Positions 38,083 through 45,756 of a stretch of DNA of 64,000 bases are shown here, one piece after another. Within the stretch, counting starts at the first letter, position 1. Each line of letters begins with the position of its first letter. Made by a program: the position numbers and the translations under genes. Location of the stretch: assembly GCF_900115085.1 (NCBI RefSeq), contig NZ_FOVF01000016.1:28759-92758 (forward strand). Direction: 5' to 3'. This stretch comes from Dokdonella immobilis (GTDB taxonomy: Bacteria; Pseudomonadota; Gammaproteobacteria; Xanthomonadales; Rhodanobacteraceae). The notes beneath the pieces were generated by a model that was not told the DNA's origin, ran no database searches, and was given only the letters and a program-made list of their open reading frames with translations.

Positions 38083-38440
38083 TTCTCCAGGGTCCACGCT
38101 GGTGGCCAGGCGGCGAGTGCGCTGCCATCCGAATTACCGATAGCGGATTGTTGCCTTGCCGGCGCCCCTATCTGCGGCGGAATTTCGGCAAATTCGCCGC
38201 ATGCGGAATCGAGCTATACGCTGTATCCCATTGATTTTCCTGAGATGCCGCCCTGTCGCATCGTTCAGAAACATCGGGTAGACTCATTTCCGCTGTATTT
38301 GCACGGTCACGACGCCGTGGACCGATGCTGCGAAGATCCAATGATCCACCGCATCGCCCGGCCGCTCACGATCTGCATCTGCAGTGTGTGGTTGGAAGCC
38401 CTTTAGGGGTATTGGGCGTAACTAAGCAGTGGAGACATTC
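38083..38440. other. Leader and upstream region of the cold shock gene
   Basis: About 360 bases. A near-perfect stem-loop lies at 38173-38201: arms TGCGGCGGAATTT and AAATTCGCCGCA around CGGC. It has no T-run. From there to cspA (about 240 bases) there is no gene, consistent with the long untranslated leader that cspA-type mRNAs have. A promoter could not be fixed. Confidence 0.45.
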
Positions 38441-38650
38441 ATGTCGGATCGTCAAGTCGGCACCGTCAAGTGGTTCAATGAAAGCAAGGGGTTTGGTTTC
38501 ATCAGCCGTGAAAACGGCCCGGATGTGTTCGTGCATTTCCGCGCCATCAATGGAACGGGGTTCAAGACCCTGCAGGAAGGACAGAATGTGAGTTTCACGG
38601 TTGTGCAGGGCCAGAAGGGCCTGCAGGCCGAGGACGTCACCGCCGTCTGA
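38441..38650 (+). CDS. cspA: Cold shock protein (CspA family)
   Basis: A 69-residue RNA chaperone that melts RNA structure, often at low temperature or in growth phase changes. [18 protein letters not shown] contains RNP1 and DVFVHFRAI contains RNP2. Start ATG 38441 follows GGAGAC; an ATG 12 bases upstream is less likely. A strong Rho-independent terminator follows at once, so it is probably monocistronic. Which paralogue it is cannot be told, hence the symbol is a family name. Confidence 0.95.
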   Translation: MSDRQVGTVKWFNESKGFGFISRENGPDVFVHFRAINGTGFKTLQEGQNVSFTVVQGQKGLQAEDVTAV

Positions 38651-38674
38651 TTCAGATCGCTCGCACGCACAGGT

Positions 38675-38712
38675 CGGGGTCGCGACGCTCGCGTCGCGGC
38701 CCCGTTGTTTTT
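38675..38712 (+). terminator. Intrinsic terminator after cspA
   Basis: GC-rich hairpin with 13-base arms CGGGGTCGCGACG and CGTCGCGGCCCCG (one G-T wobble) and a 4-base loop, followed by TTGTTTTTT. Confidence 0.9.
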
Positions 38713-38761
38713 TCGGATACAGCAACCACGTATCTGCTTTCGTCACCTGCGAGGAATCAAG

Positions 38762-39025
38762 ATGATCACATTGAACGTGCGTGGATTGCCGCGCAGCATG
38801 ACCGAAACGTCGCTGAATGATCTGTTTGGAAAGTTCGGCCGCGTGCACAAGCTGAAGATGGCGATGGACCCGTTCAAGAACGAGTGCAAGGGCTTTGCGG
38901 AACTGGCCATGGAAGGACACGAGGCGCGGGCGGCGATTGCCGGCCTCGACGGCAGTTTCCAGGATGGCGGTACCCTGCGCGTCGGCCTCGCCAGCGCGCG
39001 TCCGGCTCGCGGCGGTCGTCGCTGA
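38762..39025 (+). CDS. RNA-binding protein with a single RRM domain
   Basis: An 87-residue RRM protein. The RNP2-like strand is LNVRGLPRS, and RNP1 is CKGFAELAM. The C terminus, SARPARGGRR, is short and Arg/Gly-rich. Such glycine-rich-type RRM proteins occur in a few bacterial groups, and their targets are not known. The ATG follows GAGGAATC. It starts 50 bases after the cspA terminator, and the next gene follows by 33 bases, so it may head an operon of its own. Confidence 0.9.
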   Translation: MITLNVRGLPRSMTETSLNDLFGKFGRVHKLKMAMDPFKNECKGFAELAMEGHEARAAIAGLDGSFQDGGTLRVGLASARPARGGRR

Positions 39026-39058
39026 GCGCAGCCGCCACGATCGGCTGACCCAAAGGCC

Positions 39059-39769
39059 ATGCGCTCGACTCCGATCCCGCGATCGCTATGCCGACCCTGC
39101 GTCGCCGTGGCGTTGCTGATGGCCCTGGCGGTCGGCGCCGCCTGGGCGGCGCCGGCGGCGCTCGCTTCGGCGACGACGACCGAGCCCGGGGCAGCCACGA
39201 AACCCGACCGACCACCCCGGTCCGGACTGATCCGCGGCTATTACGAGCAGCGCGATGGCGGTCAGTTCACGGCCTGCGGTGAAACGTCGCGCCGTCGCGT
39301 GCGCGTGTCCAAGGCAACGGAGGCCCTTTCCTCTGCCTTGGCCAGCGCCGGCGCCAAACCACGATTCCTCATCGCGAGTGGAAACCTTGTGGGCCAGGAC
39401 CAGGCCGAGATTTTCGGCCTCGACCTGATCACCACCGATGCCTTCGATTGCGATTCGCGGCTCGACCGGGTGCTTTATGCCGGGCGTGGCAACGAATCGT
39501 TGTGGACACTGGAGATCACGCCCGCGGGGATGACCTTCACGGCCGCCCCGGGCGCGAAAGCAGATATGTTTCCGTTCGTCGATCTCGTTGCGCAGGGGCA
39601 GGCGCGGGTTGCCGAGGCCTCTGGCGCGCACGGCACCCTGCGCGTCGAACTGCGTGACGAAGCCTGTACCGAGAAGATGACCGGCAGCGTGTTCGGTCTT
39701 TCGGCGAAGATAATGATCGGCGGCAAGCCCTATTCGGGCTGCGCATGGCGCGGACTGGCCGGCGGTTGA
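39059..39769 (+). CDS. Exported protein, COG3650/NlpE-like
   Basis: A 236-residue protein with an N-terminal signal peptide (CVAVALLMALAVGAAWAAPA). The mature protein contains IRGYYEQRDGGQFTACGETS and, near the end, KIMIGGKPYSGCAWRGLAG, two Cys-bearing motifs that could pair. That layout resembles uncharacterised envelope proteins and NlpE/HslJ-like beta-barrel domains, but similarity is only by pattern. It is followed after 7 bases by a hydrolase gene, so probably the same transcript. Confidence 0.65.
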   Translation: MRSTPIPRSLCRPCVAVALLMALAVGAAWAAPAALASATTTEPGAATKPDRPPRSGLIRGYYEQRDGGQFTACGETSRRRVRVSKATEALSSALASAGAKPRFLIASGNLVGQDQAEIFGLDLITTDAFDCDSRLDRVLYAGRGNESLWTLEITPAGMTFTAAPGAKADMFPFVDLVAQGQARVAEASGAHGTLRVELRDEACTEKMTGSVFGLSAKIMIGGKPYSGCAWRGLAGG

Positions 39770-39776
39770 GCAGGTC

Positions 39777-40673
39777 ATGGACGTATCGGTGGCCAGCAGT
39801 GACAAGGAAGGTTCCAAGCCGGCGGCCGTAGAGGTCAAAGCCCGCGACGGGGCGAGATCCGAACTGGCCGTGGTCTGTCCGTTCGCAGCGCGCGCAGGTG
39901 TGCTTTTTCTTCCCGCGCTCGGCGTCACCGCGCGCAAGTACGAGGCCTGGAGTGCCGCGCTGGCCGAGCGCGGCATCGCCTCGGCCGTACACGAATGGCG
40001 CGGCGCTGGATCGAGCAGCGTGCGCGCGTCGCGCCACGACGACTGGGGCTACCGGACGCTTCTCGAAGACGACATTCCGGCCAGCCTCGCCGCCGCCCGC
40101 GAGGCCTGTCCGGATCTGCATTGGGTTGTGGCCGGGCACAGCCTGGGCGGCCAGTTCGCCTGCCTGTATGCGGCGTTGCATCCTGGCGAGGTCGCCGGTG
40201 CCGGCCTGGTCGCCAGCGGTTCGCCGTACTGGCGGACGTTTCCGTCGCGCCAGCGCTGGCTGCTGCGCCTGGTGCCGGTCGCGATCGCCCTGGTCACGTC
40301 GCTGGTCGGTTACTACCCGGGCCGGCGCCTCGGATTTGCCGGTGACGAGGCGCGCACCCTGATGCGCGAATGGGCACGCAGTTCGCGGGGCCACTACGCA
40401 GACTACGTCGAGGGCGTCGACAGTGAAGCGCGCCTGGCCGCGTTCGAAGGGCCCTTGTTCTGCGCCCATATGGGCGAGGATCGGCTCTGCCCGACCGCGT
40501 CGCTGGATTGGCTGCTCGGCAAGCTGCGCCGGGCCCGGATCAAGCGCGTCGAACTGACCCCCGCCGATTTCGATTCGGGCCAGGCCAATCATTTCTCCTG
40601 GCTCCGGGAACCCGGCCCGGTGGCGCAACGCATGGCGGAGTGGATCGAGCACACGCTTGCTGCGCAGGCCTGA
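39777..40673 (+). CDS. Alpha/beta hydrolase
   Basis: A 298-residue cytoplasmic serine hydrolase. VLFLPALGVTARKYEAW starts the core; WVVAGHSLGGQFACLYA is the nucleophile elbow (G-H-S-L-G-G) with its Ser, and FSWLREPG following NHF near the C terminus supplies the His. A probable lid region, FPSRQRWLLRLVPVAIALVT, is hydrophobic. No membrane anchor otherwise. Substrate unknown. It follows the exported protein at 7 bases. Confidence 0.88.
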   Translation: MDVSVASSDKEGSKPAAVEVKARDGARSELAVVCPFAARAGVLFLPALGVTARKYEAWSAALAERGIASAVHEWRGAGSSSVRASRHDDWGYRTLLEDDIPASLAAAREACPDLHWVVAGHSLGGQFACLYAALHPGEVAGAGLVASGSPYWRTFPSRQRWLLRLVPVAIALVTSLVGYYPGRRLGFAGDEARTLMREWARSSRGHYADYVEGVDSEARLAAFEGPLFCAHMGEDRLCPTASLDWLLGKLRRARIKRVELTPADFDSGQANHFSWLREPGPVAQRMAEWIEHTLAAQA

Positions 40674-40719
40674 TCCGACATATCGATCCCGGCGGGAATC
40701 AACTTTTCATGGAGTTCGC

Positions 40720-41778
40720 ATGGCCCTGTTTGAACCGTTGTCCCTGCGCGATGTCACCCTGCGCAACCGAATCGCTGTCTCGCCGATGTGCGAATACTCC
40801 GCTGTCGAGGGCGTGCCGCAGCCCTGGCATCTGGTCCATCTCGGCAGCCGTGCCGTCGGTGGCGCGGCGCTGGTGATTGCCGAGGCCACGGCGGTCGAGG
40901 CGCGCGGGCGCATTTCGCCGGCCGATACCGGTCTCTGGAACGACGAGCAGGCCGCCGCCTGGGCCCCGATCGCGGCCTTCATCCGCGCCCAGGGCGCCGA
41001 GCCGGGCATCCAGCTCGCGCATGCCGGGCGCAAGGCCAGTACTGCAGCACCATGGGCAGGCCACGGCACTGTTGACCCTGCCGATGGCGGCTGGGAGCCG
41101 GTGGCGCCTTCGCCGATTGCCTACTCGGCGGACTATCCGCATCCGGCCGAACTCGATGCCGCCGGCATCCAGGGCATCGTCGAGGCGTTTCGCAGGTCGA
41201 CATTGCGTGCGCTCGATTGCGGGTTCCGCGTCATCGAGATCCATGCCGCGCACGGCTACCTGCTGCACGAATTTCTTTCACCGCTCAGCAATCGGCGCAG
41301 CGACGCCTGGGGCGGCAGTTTCGAGAACCGGATTCGGCTGACCCGTGATGTCGTCGCGGCGGTTCGCGCGTCGATGCCGGAAGGCCTGCCGCTGTTCGTG
41401 CGCATCTCGGCGACCGACTGGGCCGAAGGTGGCTGGGATATCGAACAGAGTGTCGAACTTTCGCGCATCCTCAAGCAGGAAGGTGTCGACCTGATCGACG
41501 TTTCCAGCGGCGGCCTCGTGCCGGGCCAGAAGATCACCCTGGGCCCGGGTTACCAGGTGCCGTTCGCCGCGCGTATCCGTCGCGAAGCCGGGATGGCCAC
41601 CGGCGCGGTCGGCCTGATCACCGAGCCGGACCAGGCCGAAGCCATTGTCGCCTCGGGCCAGGCCGACCTCGTCCTGCTCGCGCGCGAGCTGCTGCGCGAT
41701 CCGTATTGGCCGCGACGGGCGGCACGCGCCCTCGGCGCGGATATCGAGGTGCCCCGGCAATATGCCCGCGCCTGGTGA
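40720..41778 (+). CDS. NADH:flavin oxidoreductase of the Old Yellow Enzyme family (YqjM-like)
   Basis: A 352-residue FMN TIM-barrel ene-reductase. RNRIAVSPMCEYSA binds FMN and carries the redox-sensing Cys of the YqjM type, PWHLVHLGSRAVGG and IQLAHAGRKAS follow, and IEIHAAHGYLLHEFLSPLSN holds the His-Asn pair that binds substrate carbonyls. It reduces activated C=C bonds using NAD(P)H; the natural substrate is unknown. Start ATG 40720 follows GGAG. The pirin gene is 57 bases downstream. Confidence 0.95.
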   Translation: MALFEPLSLRDVTLRNRIAVSPMCEYSAVEGVPQPWHLVHLGSRAVGGAALVIAEATAVEARGRISPADTGLWNDEQAAAWAPIAAFIRAQGAEPGIQLAHAGRKASTAAPWAGHGTVDPADGGWEPVAPSPIAYSADYPHPAELDAAGIQGIVEAFRRSTLRALDCGFRVIEIHAAHGYLLHEFLSPLSNRRSDAWGGSFENRIRLTRDVVAAVRASMPEGLPLFVRISATDWAEGGWDIEQSVELSRILKQEGVDLIDVSSGGLVPGQKITLGPGYQVPFAARIRREAGMATGAVGLITEPDQAEAIVASGQADLVLLARELLRDPYWPRRAARALGADIEVPRQYARAW

Positions 41779-41835
41779 ACCCGGCAGTGCGGCACGATAG
41801 ATTCGAACAACTGGCAACTCCAGGGAGGCAGCAGC

Positions 41836-42717
41836 GTGGACCCGACATCGCATGTCCTGATAGAACCGAAGCTGCATGATCTCGGCGACGGCTTCGCCGT
41901 TCGCCGCATGCTGCCTTCCGCGCGACAGCGCACGGTCGGCCCGTTCGTCTTCTTCGACCACATCGGCCCGGTGGAATTCGCGCCGGGCAATGCAGTCGAT
42001 GTCAGGCCGCATCCTCATATCGGGTTGTCGACGATGACCTACCTGTTCGAGGGCGTCTTCCGGCACCGTGACAGTCTCGGCGTCGTCCAGGACATCCGTC
42101 CCGGCGCGGTCAACTGGATGACGGCAGGCAAGGGCGTCGTCCATTCGGAGCGCACGCCGGAGCCCGAGCGTTCCAGCGGGCATCGTCTGCACGGCGTCCA
42201 GTTCTGGGTCGGACTGCCGGAACAGGACGCCGAACGCGATCCGTCGTTCTCGCACCACGCGGCGACGGAGCTGCCGCGGTGGTCCAGCGCGGATGGCCAG
42301 GTCCAGTGCCGGCTGGTCGCCGGCCAGGCGTTCGGAAAGCAGTCCCCGGTACCGGTGTACTCCTCGCTGTTCTGCCTGGACCTGCAGTTCCAGCCCGGCG
42401 CCCGTTTCGAGATTCCGGCGGAACACACCGAACGCGCCATCCACGTGGTCGAAGGTGAAGTCGAGGTGGATGGCGAGCCGCTGGCGATGCACGCGATGCT
42501 GGTGCTGAGGCCCGGTGCGGTCGTCAGCGTGAAGGCGAGCGAAGCGGCCAGGCTGATCGTGCTCGGCGGCGAGCCGCTGGACGGTCCGCGCTTCGTCTGG
42601 TGGAATTTCGTCTCCGCCTCGCGCGATCGCATCGAAAAGGCCAAGCAGGACTGGAAGGACGGGCACTTCGCGAAGGTGCCCGGTGAAACCGAGTTCATAC
42701 CCTTGCCCGAACGCTGA
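41836..42717 (+). CDS. Pirin family protein
   Basis: A 293-residue bicupin. The N-terminal cupin has the metal-binding RPHPHIGLSTMTYLFEG and MTAGKGVVHSERTPE (His and Glu ligands), while the C-terminal pirin domain includes HVVEGEVEVDGEP. Pirins bind iron and some are quercetinases; others act as regulators. No substrate is suggested by context. GTG at 41836 is the start, following GGGAGGCAGCA, a strong ribosome-binding site. Confidence 0.93.
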   Translation: MDPTSHVLIEPKLHDLGDGFAVRRMLPSARQRTVGPFVFFDHIGPVEFAPGNAVDVRPHPHIGLSTMTYLFEGVFRHRDSLGVVQDIRPGAVNWMTAGKGVVHSERTPEPERSSGHRLHGVQFWVGLPEQDAERDPSFSHHAATELPRWSSADGQVQCRLVAGQAFGKQSPVPVYSSLFCLDLQFQPGARFEIPAEHTERAIHVVEGEVEVDGEPLAMHAMLVLRPGAVVSVKASEAARLIVLGGEPLDGPRFVWWNFVSASRDRIEKAKQDWKDGHFAKVPGETEFIPLPER

Positions 42718-42850
42718 TCGGAGGTTTCCGGTTCCGTTGCACGACGCGCAGTCGTATGCTGCAGGCTCTCACTTGCCGCTATTCGTCCCGCACTCTCAGC
42801 TGGATCCGCTCAGCCTTGCCTGGACCGTCCCTGCCAACCGGAGAACTTCC

Positions 42851-43183
42851 ATGAGCCATCCTGCCACCGATCGCTCAGTCGAAAGACACTTCGCGAGCTT
42901 CCGCGAGTTCTATCCGTACTATCTGTCCGAGCACGAAAACAGGACTTGCCGGCGCCTGCATTTCGCCGGCACCTCGCTGGTCATCGGCGTCATTCTCGCC
43001 GCCATCGTCCGAGGCAATCCGATGTGGCTGCTGCTGGCTCCGCTGGCCGGTTACGGATTTGCCTGGGTCGGCCATTTCTTCTTCGAGAAGAACAAGCCGG
43101 CCACCTTCAAGCATCCCCTCTACAGCTTCATCGGTGATTGGGTGATGTACTGGGACGTCCTGCGCGGCAAGATTCCGTTCTGA
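42851..43183 (+). CDS. Mpo1-like/DUF962 membrane protein
   Basis: A 110-residue protein. ERHFASFREFYPYYLSEHEN and RRLHFAGTSLVIGVILAAI fit the DUF962 family, whose yeast member Mpo1 is an Fe-dependent dioxygenase of 2-hydroxy fatty acids. Two to three membrane helices, and the His residues HFAGT and GHFFFEKNKPATFKHP may bind iron. The bacterial substrate is not known. It is followed by hslR after 4 bases. Confidence 0.9.
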   Translation: MSHPATDRSVERHFASFREFYPYYLSEHENRTCRRLHFAGTSLVIGVILAAIVRGNPMWLLLAPLAGYGFAWVGHFFFEKNKPATFKHPLYSFIGDWVMYWDVLRGKIPF

Positions 43184-43187
43184 GCGC

Positions 43188-43607
43188 ATGCCGGGAAAAC
43201 AGGCTTCGCCCGTGAACGCGAACGCAGACGGCGTCCGCCTCGATGTCTGGCTGTGGGCAGCGCGACTCTTCAAGACCCGCAGCCTGGCCAAGCAGGCCAT
43301 CGAAGGCGGCAAGATCGAAGTCAATGATGTGGCGCCGAAACCGGCGCGTGTGGTCCACATCGACGATCGCATCCGCATTACCCGCGGCATCGAGCGCATG
43401 CAGCTCCGCGTCGCTGCGATCAGCAGCAGCCGCGGGCCGGCCATCCAGGCCCAGGCCCTGTATGAGGAAACGCCGGAAAGCCGGGAGGCCCGCGAAAAGG
43501 CCCGGGAAATGCGCCGCCTGACCGGTGCGGGGTTCGACCATCCGCCCTCGCGGCCCGGCAAGCATTCGCGACGATTGCTGCGCGAATTCAAGGAGGGTGG
43601 GCGCTAG
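43188..43607 (+). CDS. hslR: Heat shock protein 15-like S4-domain RNA-binding protein
   Basis: A 139-residue protein with an N-terminal S4 domain: VRLDVWLWAARLFKTRSLA, AIEGGKIEVNDVAPKP and DDRIRITRG. Hsp15 binds 50S subunits carrying stalled nascent chains and aids their recycling. The C-terminal tail is basic, PPSRPGKHSRRLLREFK. It follows the DUF962 gene at 4 bases and converges with the acyltransferase gene. Confidence 0.93.
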   Translation: MPGKQASPVNANADGVRLDVWLWAARLFKTRSLAKQAIEGGKIEVNDVAPKPARVVHIDDRIRITRGIERMQLRVAAISSSRGPAIQAQALYEETPESREAREKAREMRRLTGAGFDHPPSRPGKHSRRLLREFKEGGR

Positions 43608-43632
43608 GGAGCACACCTGCAGATCGCTGTTG

Positions 43633-45732
43633 TCAGGGGTGCCGCCCAGTCAGGATGAAGTTCGCAAACGATGGATACAGGAGCCGGTTGGCGAAGGCAC
43701 TGATGTGGTCGCCATCGAAGAACAGTGGATGCCCGTCGCGGGCGGCGCTGCATGTCGAGCCCGGGCAGAGCAGGGCAAGCGGGTCCCAGACCGAAGCATC
43801 GAGTCCGGATGCCAGGCGATCGAGGCTGGCAAGGACCGGGCGGCGGTAGGCCTCGATGGCCGAGCGGGACACCGACAGACCCGCCGCGCAGATCGGGTTG
43901 ACCGCATTGAACCTGTCCGAGCAACGAAAAGGCGGTGCCGGAAGCAGTGGCTTGGGCGCCTCGAACACGATGCGCACGCCGGCGTCGCGCAGTGGCCGCA
44001 GCCCAGCCAGCAAGGCGTGTTCCGCCTTGTCCCGGACCTGGTCGGCCGACTTGCCCTGGAGCGAACCCAGGACGTCGTAGTCGCCCGGCTTTCCATCCTG
44101 ATCGCTGAACCGATTCAGGCGCAGGGCAGCGAGAAAAAGCACGTCGCCCGGCTTCGCGGCACGGGCAATGTCGGCAAGGATGGCCCGGTGTTGCTCGACA
44201 CATGCTGCCGACTCGACGGCCGTGCGCAGGTTGGCATAACTGCATCCGCTGTTCGGGTAGAGCGTGACCGTTGCGCCGGTGTGCAGTACATACTCGCTGA
44301 GCAGGGTGACATAAGCCAGTGCGTGCGAATCGCCGAGGGCGAACAGGGCAGGGGCGCGGGCGCCCGGTTCAGCGGCACAGCCCATCCTCGAATAAACGCG
44401 AGAACGGGCCAGTCCGTCCTGTCGTCTCGACTTGTTGATGAGGCAGCCTGGCTTTTCCGGCAGCGACTTCAGTGGTTCCGGATACCACTCGTCGGCGTGC
44501 CGCATGACCGTGCTGAGCGAGACGACGGGCTTGCTCTTGACCAGCGCGACAGCGAAGGTGGCAGCCGAGGCAATCGCCACCAGGCCGGTCGCGAGGACTC
44601 GGATCCGCGACCACCGACGCAAGGCGGGTGAATAGCGCAAGGGCGCTTCGACCCACCGGTACGAAAGCTCCGCGAGCATCGCGGTCGCAAACACTGCGGT
44701 GATCGCCAGCAGCCATGAATCGACGCCCGTGGTCCAGCGCAAAAGGACCAGAACAGGCCAATGCCAGAGATACAGCGAGTAGGAGCGCCGGCCGATGGCG
44801 ACCAGGGTGCCGCTGGCGAGCCCGCTAGAGAGCAACGAGCGGGAAGGTTCCCGCTGCGTGAATGCAAGCAATCCCAGCGTTCCCAGCACCGGCATCCAGG
44901 CCCCCGGAAAAGGGAAGGCGCCAGGCTCGGAAGTCCAGAACGAGATGCCGAGCAGAACCAGGGCGAGCCCGGCGCCGGCATTGGCGGTTTGCCTGAAACG
45001 CACTCGCAGCGCATCCGAAGCGTTCCAGCGAGACAGGCCAAGGAACAGCAGGACGCCCGCCGCGAGCTGCCAGAAGCGTGTGGAGATCAGGTAGAACGCG
45101 GTGCCCGGATCGCGATGTGCGCGCAGCCAGGCGTCGCCGAGTGAGGAAAGCAGGGCCAGGCCGAACAGGGCGAGCGCTAGCGAGCGCCAGCGCCCGCCGC
45201 GGGTCCAGGCGAAAAAAAGCAGCGGGAAAACCAGATAGAACTGCTCTTCGACGCCGAGCGACCAGGTGTGCGTGAACGGATTGAAATCCGTCGATGGCGA
45301 GAAGTAGTCCTCGTGGTTGGCAGCCAGGTAGAAGTTGCTTAGGCCGACGAACGCGAACAGGCCGGTCATGTCGTTGCTCGAGCTGAGCCACGCGGTCGGG
45401 ATGACCAGGGCCGAGGCCAGCATCGTGGCCAGCAGGCAGGCCACAAGAGCCGGCGCAATACGTTGCATGCGCCGCGCATAGAAGTAGGCGAGCAGGTCGC
45501 GCAGCCCACCGCGATCCCAGCGGCTTACCGAGGCGCTGACGACGAACCCCGAGATGACGAAGAAGACGTCGACGCCGGCGAAACCGCCGGGCAGCCACTC
45601 GGGTCGCAAGTGGTAGATGATCACCGCAATCACCGCGAACGCGCGCAGACCGTCGACGAATGGCAGATAGTCGGCGCGCGGCGAGTGTCCGGCCGGGGGG
45701 GCGGCGCCCGCGTTTCCGGAATCCCTATCCAT
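43633..45732 (-). CDS. OafA/YrhL-type acyltransferase with C-terminal SGNH domain
   Basis: A 699-residue inner-membrane O-acyltransferase. The N-terminal half (about residues 20-400) is the acyltransferase-3 domain with about ten membrane helices; FVDGLRAFAVIAVIIYHL carries the R/H motif and FFVISGFVVS the second. The C-terminal ~230 residues form a periplasmic SGNH hydrolase-like domain with LFALGDSHALAYVTLLSEYV and the DGDHISAFANRLL D-x-x-H block. It should acetylate a surface polysaccharide, e.g. LPS O-antigen. It begins 24 bases after mutS, so may be co-transcribed. Confidence 0.92.
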   Translation of the reverse strand: MDRDSGNAGAAPPAGHSPRADYLPFVDGLRAFAVIAVIIYHLRPEWLPGGFAGVDVFFVISGFVVSASVSRWDRGGLRDLLAYFYARRMQRIAPALVACLLATMLASALVIPTAWLSSSNDMTGLFAFVGLSNFYLAANHEDYFSPSTDFNPFTHTWSLGVEEQFYLVFPLLFFAWTRGGRWRSLALALFGLALLSSLGDAWLRAHRDPGTAFYLISTRFWQLAAGVLLFLGLSRWNASDALRVRFRQTANAGAGLALVLLGISFWTSEPGAFPFPGAWMPVLGTLGLLAFTQREPSRSLLSSGLASGTLVAIGRRSYSLYLWHWPVLVLLRWTTGVDSWLLAITAVFATAMLAELSYRWVEAPLRYSPALRRWSRIRVLATGLVAIASAATFAVALVKSKPVVSLSTVMRHADEWYPEPLKSLPEKPGCLINKSRRQDGLARSRVYSRMGCAAEPGARAPALFALGDSHALAYVTLLSEYVLHTGATVTLYPNSGCSYANLRTAVESAACVEQHRAILADIARAAKPGDVLFLAALRLNRFSDQDGKPGDYDVLGSLQGKSADQVRDKAEHALLAGLRPLRDAGVRIVFEAPKPLLPAPPFRCSDRFNAVNPICAAGLSVSRSAIEAYRRPVLASLDRLASGLDASVWDPLALLCPGSTCSAARDGHPLFFDGDHISAFANRLLYPSFANFILTGRHP

Positions 45733-45756
45733 GAAGCCGGAGACCCTGCGCTCGCA

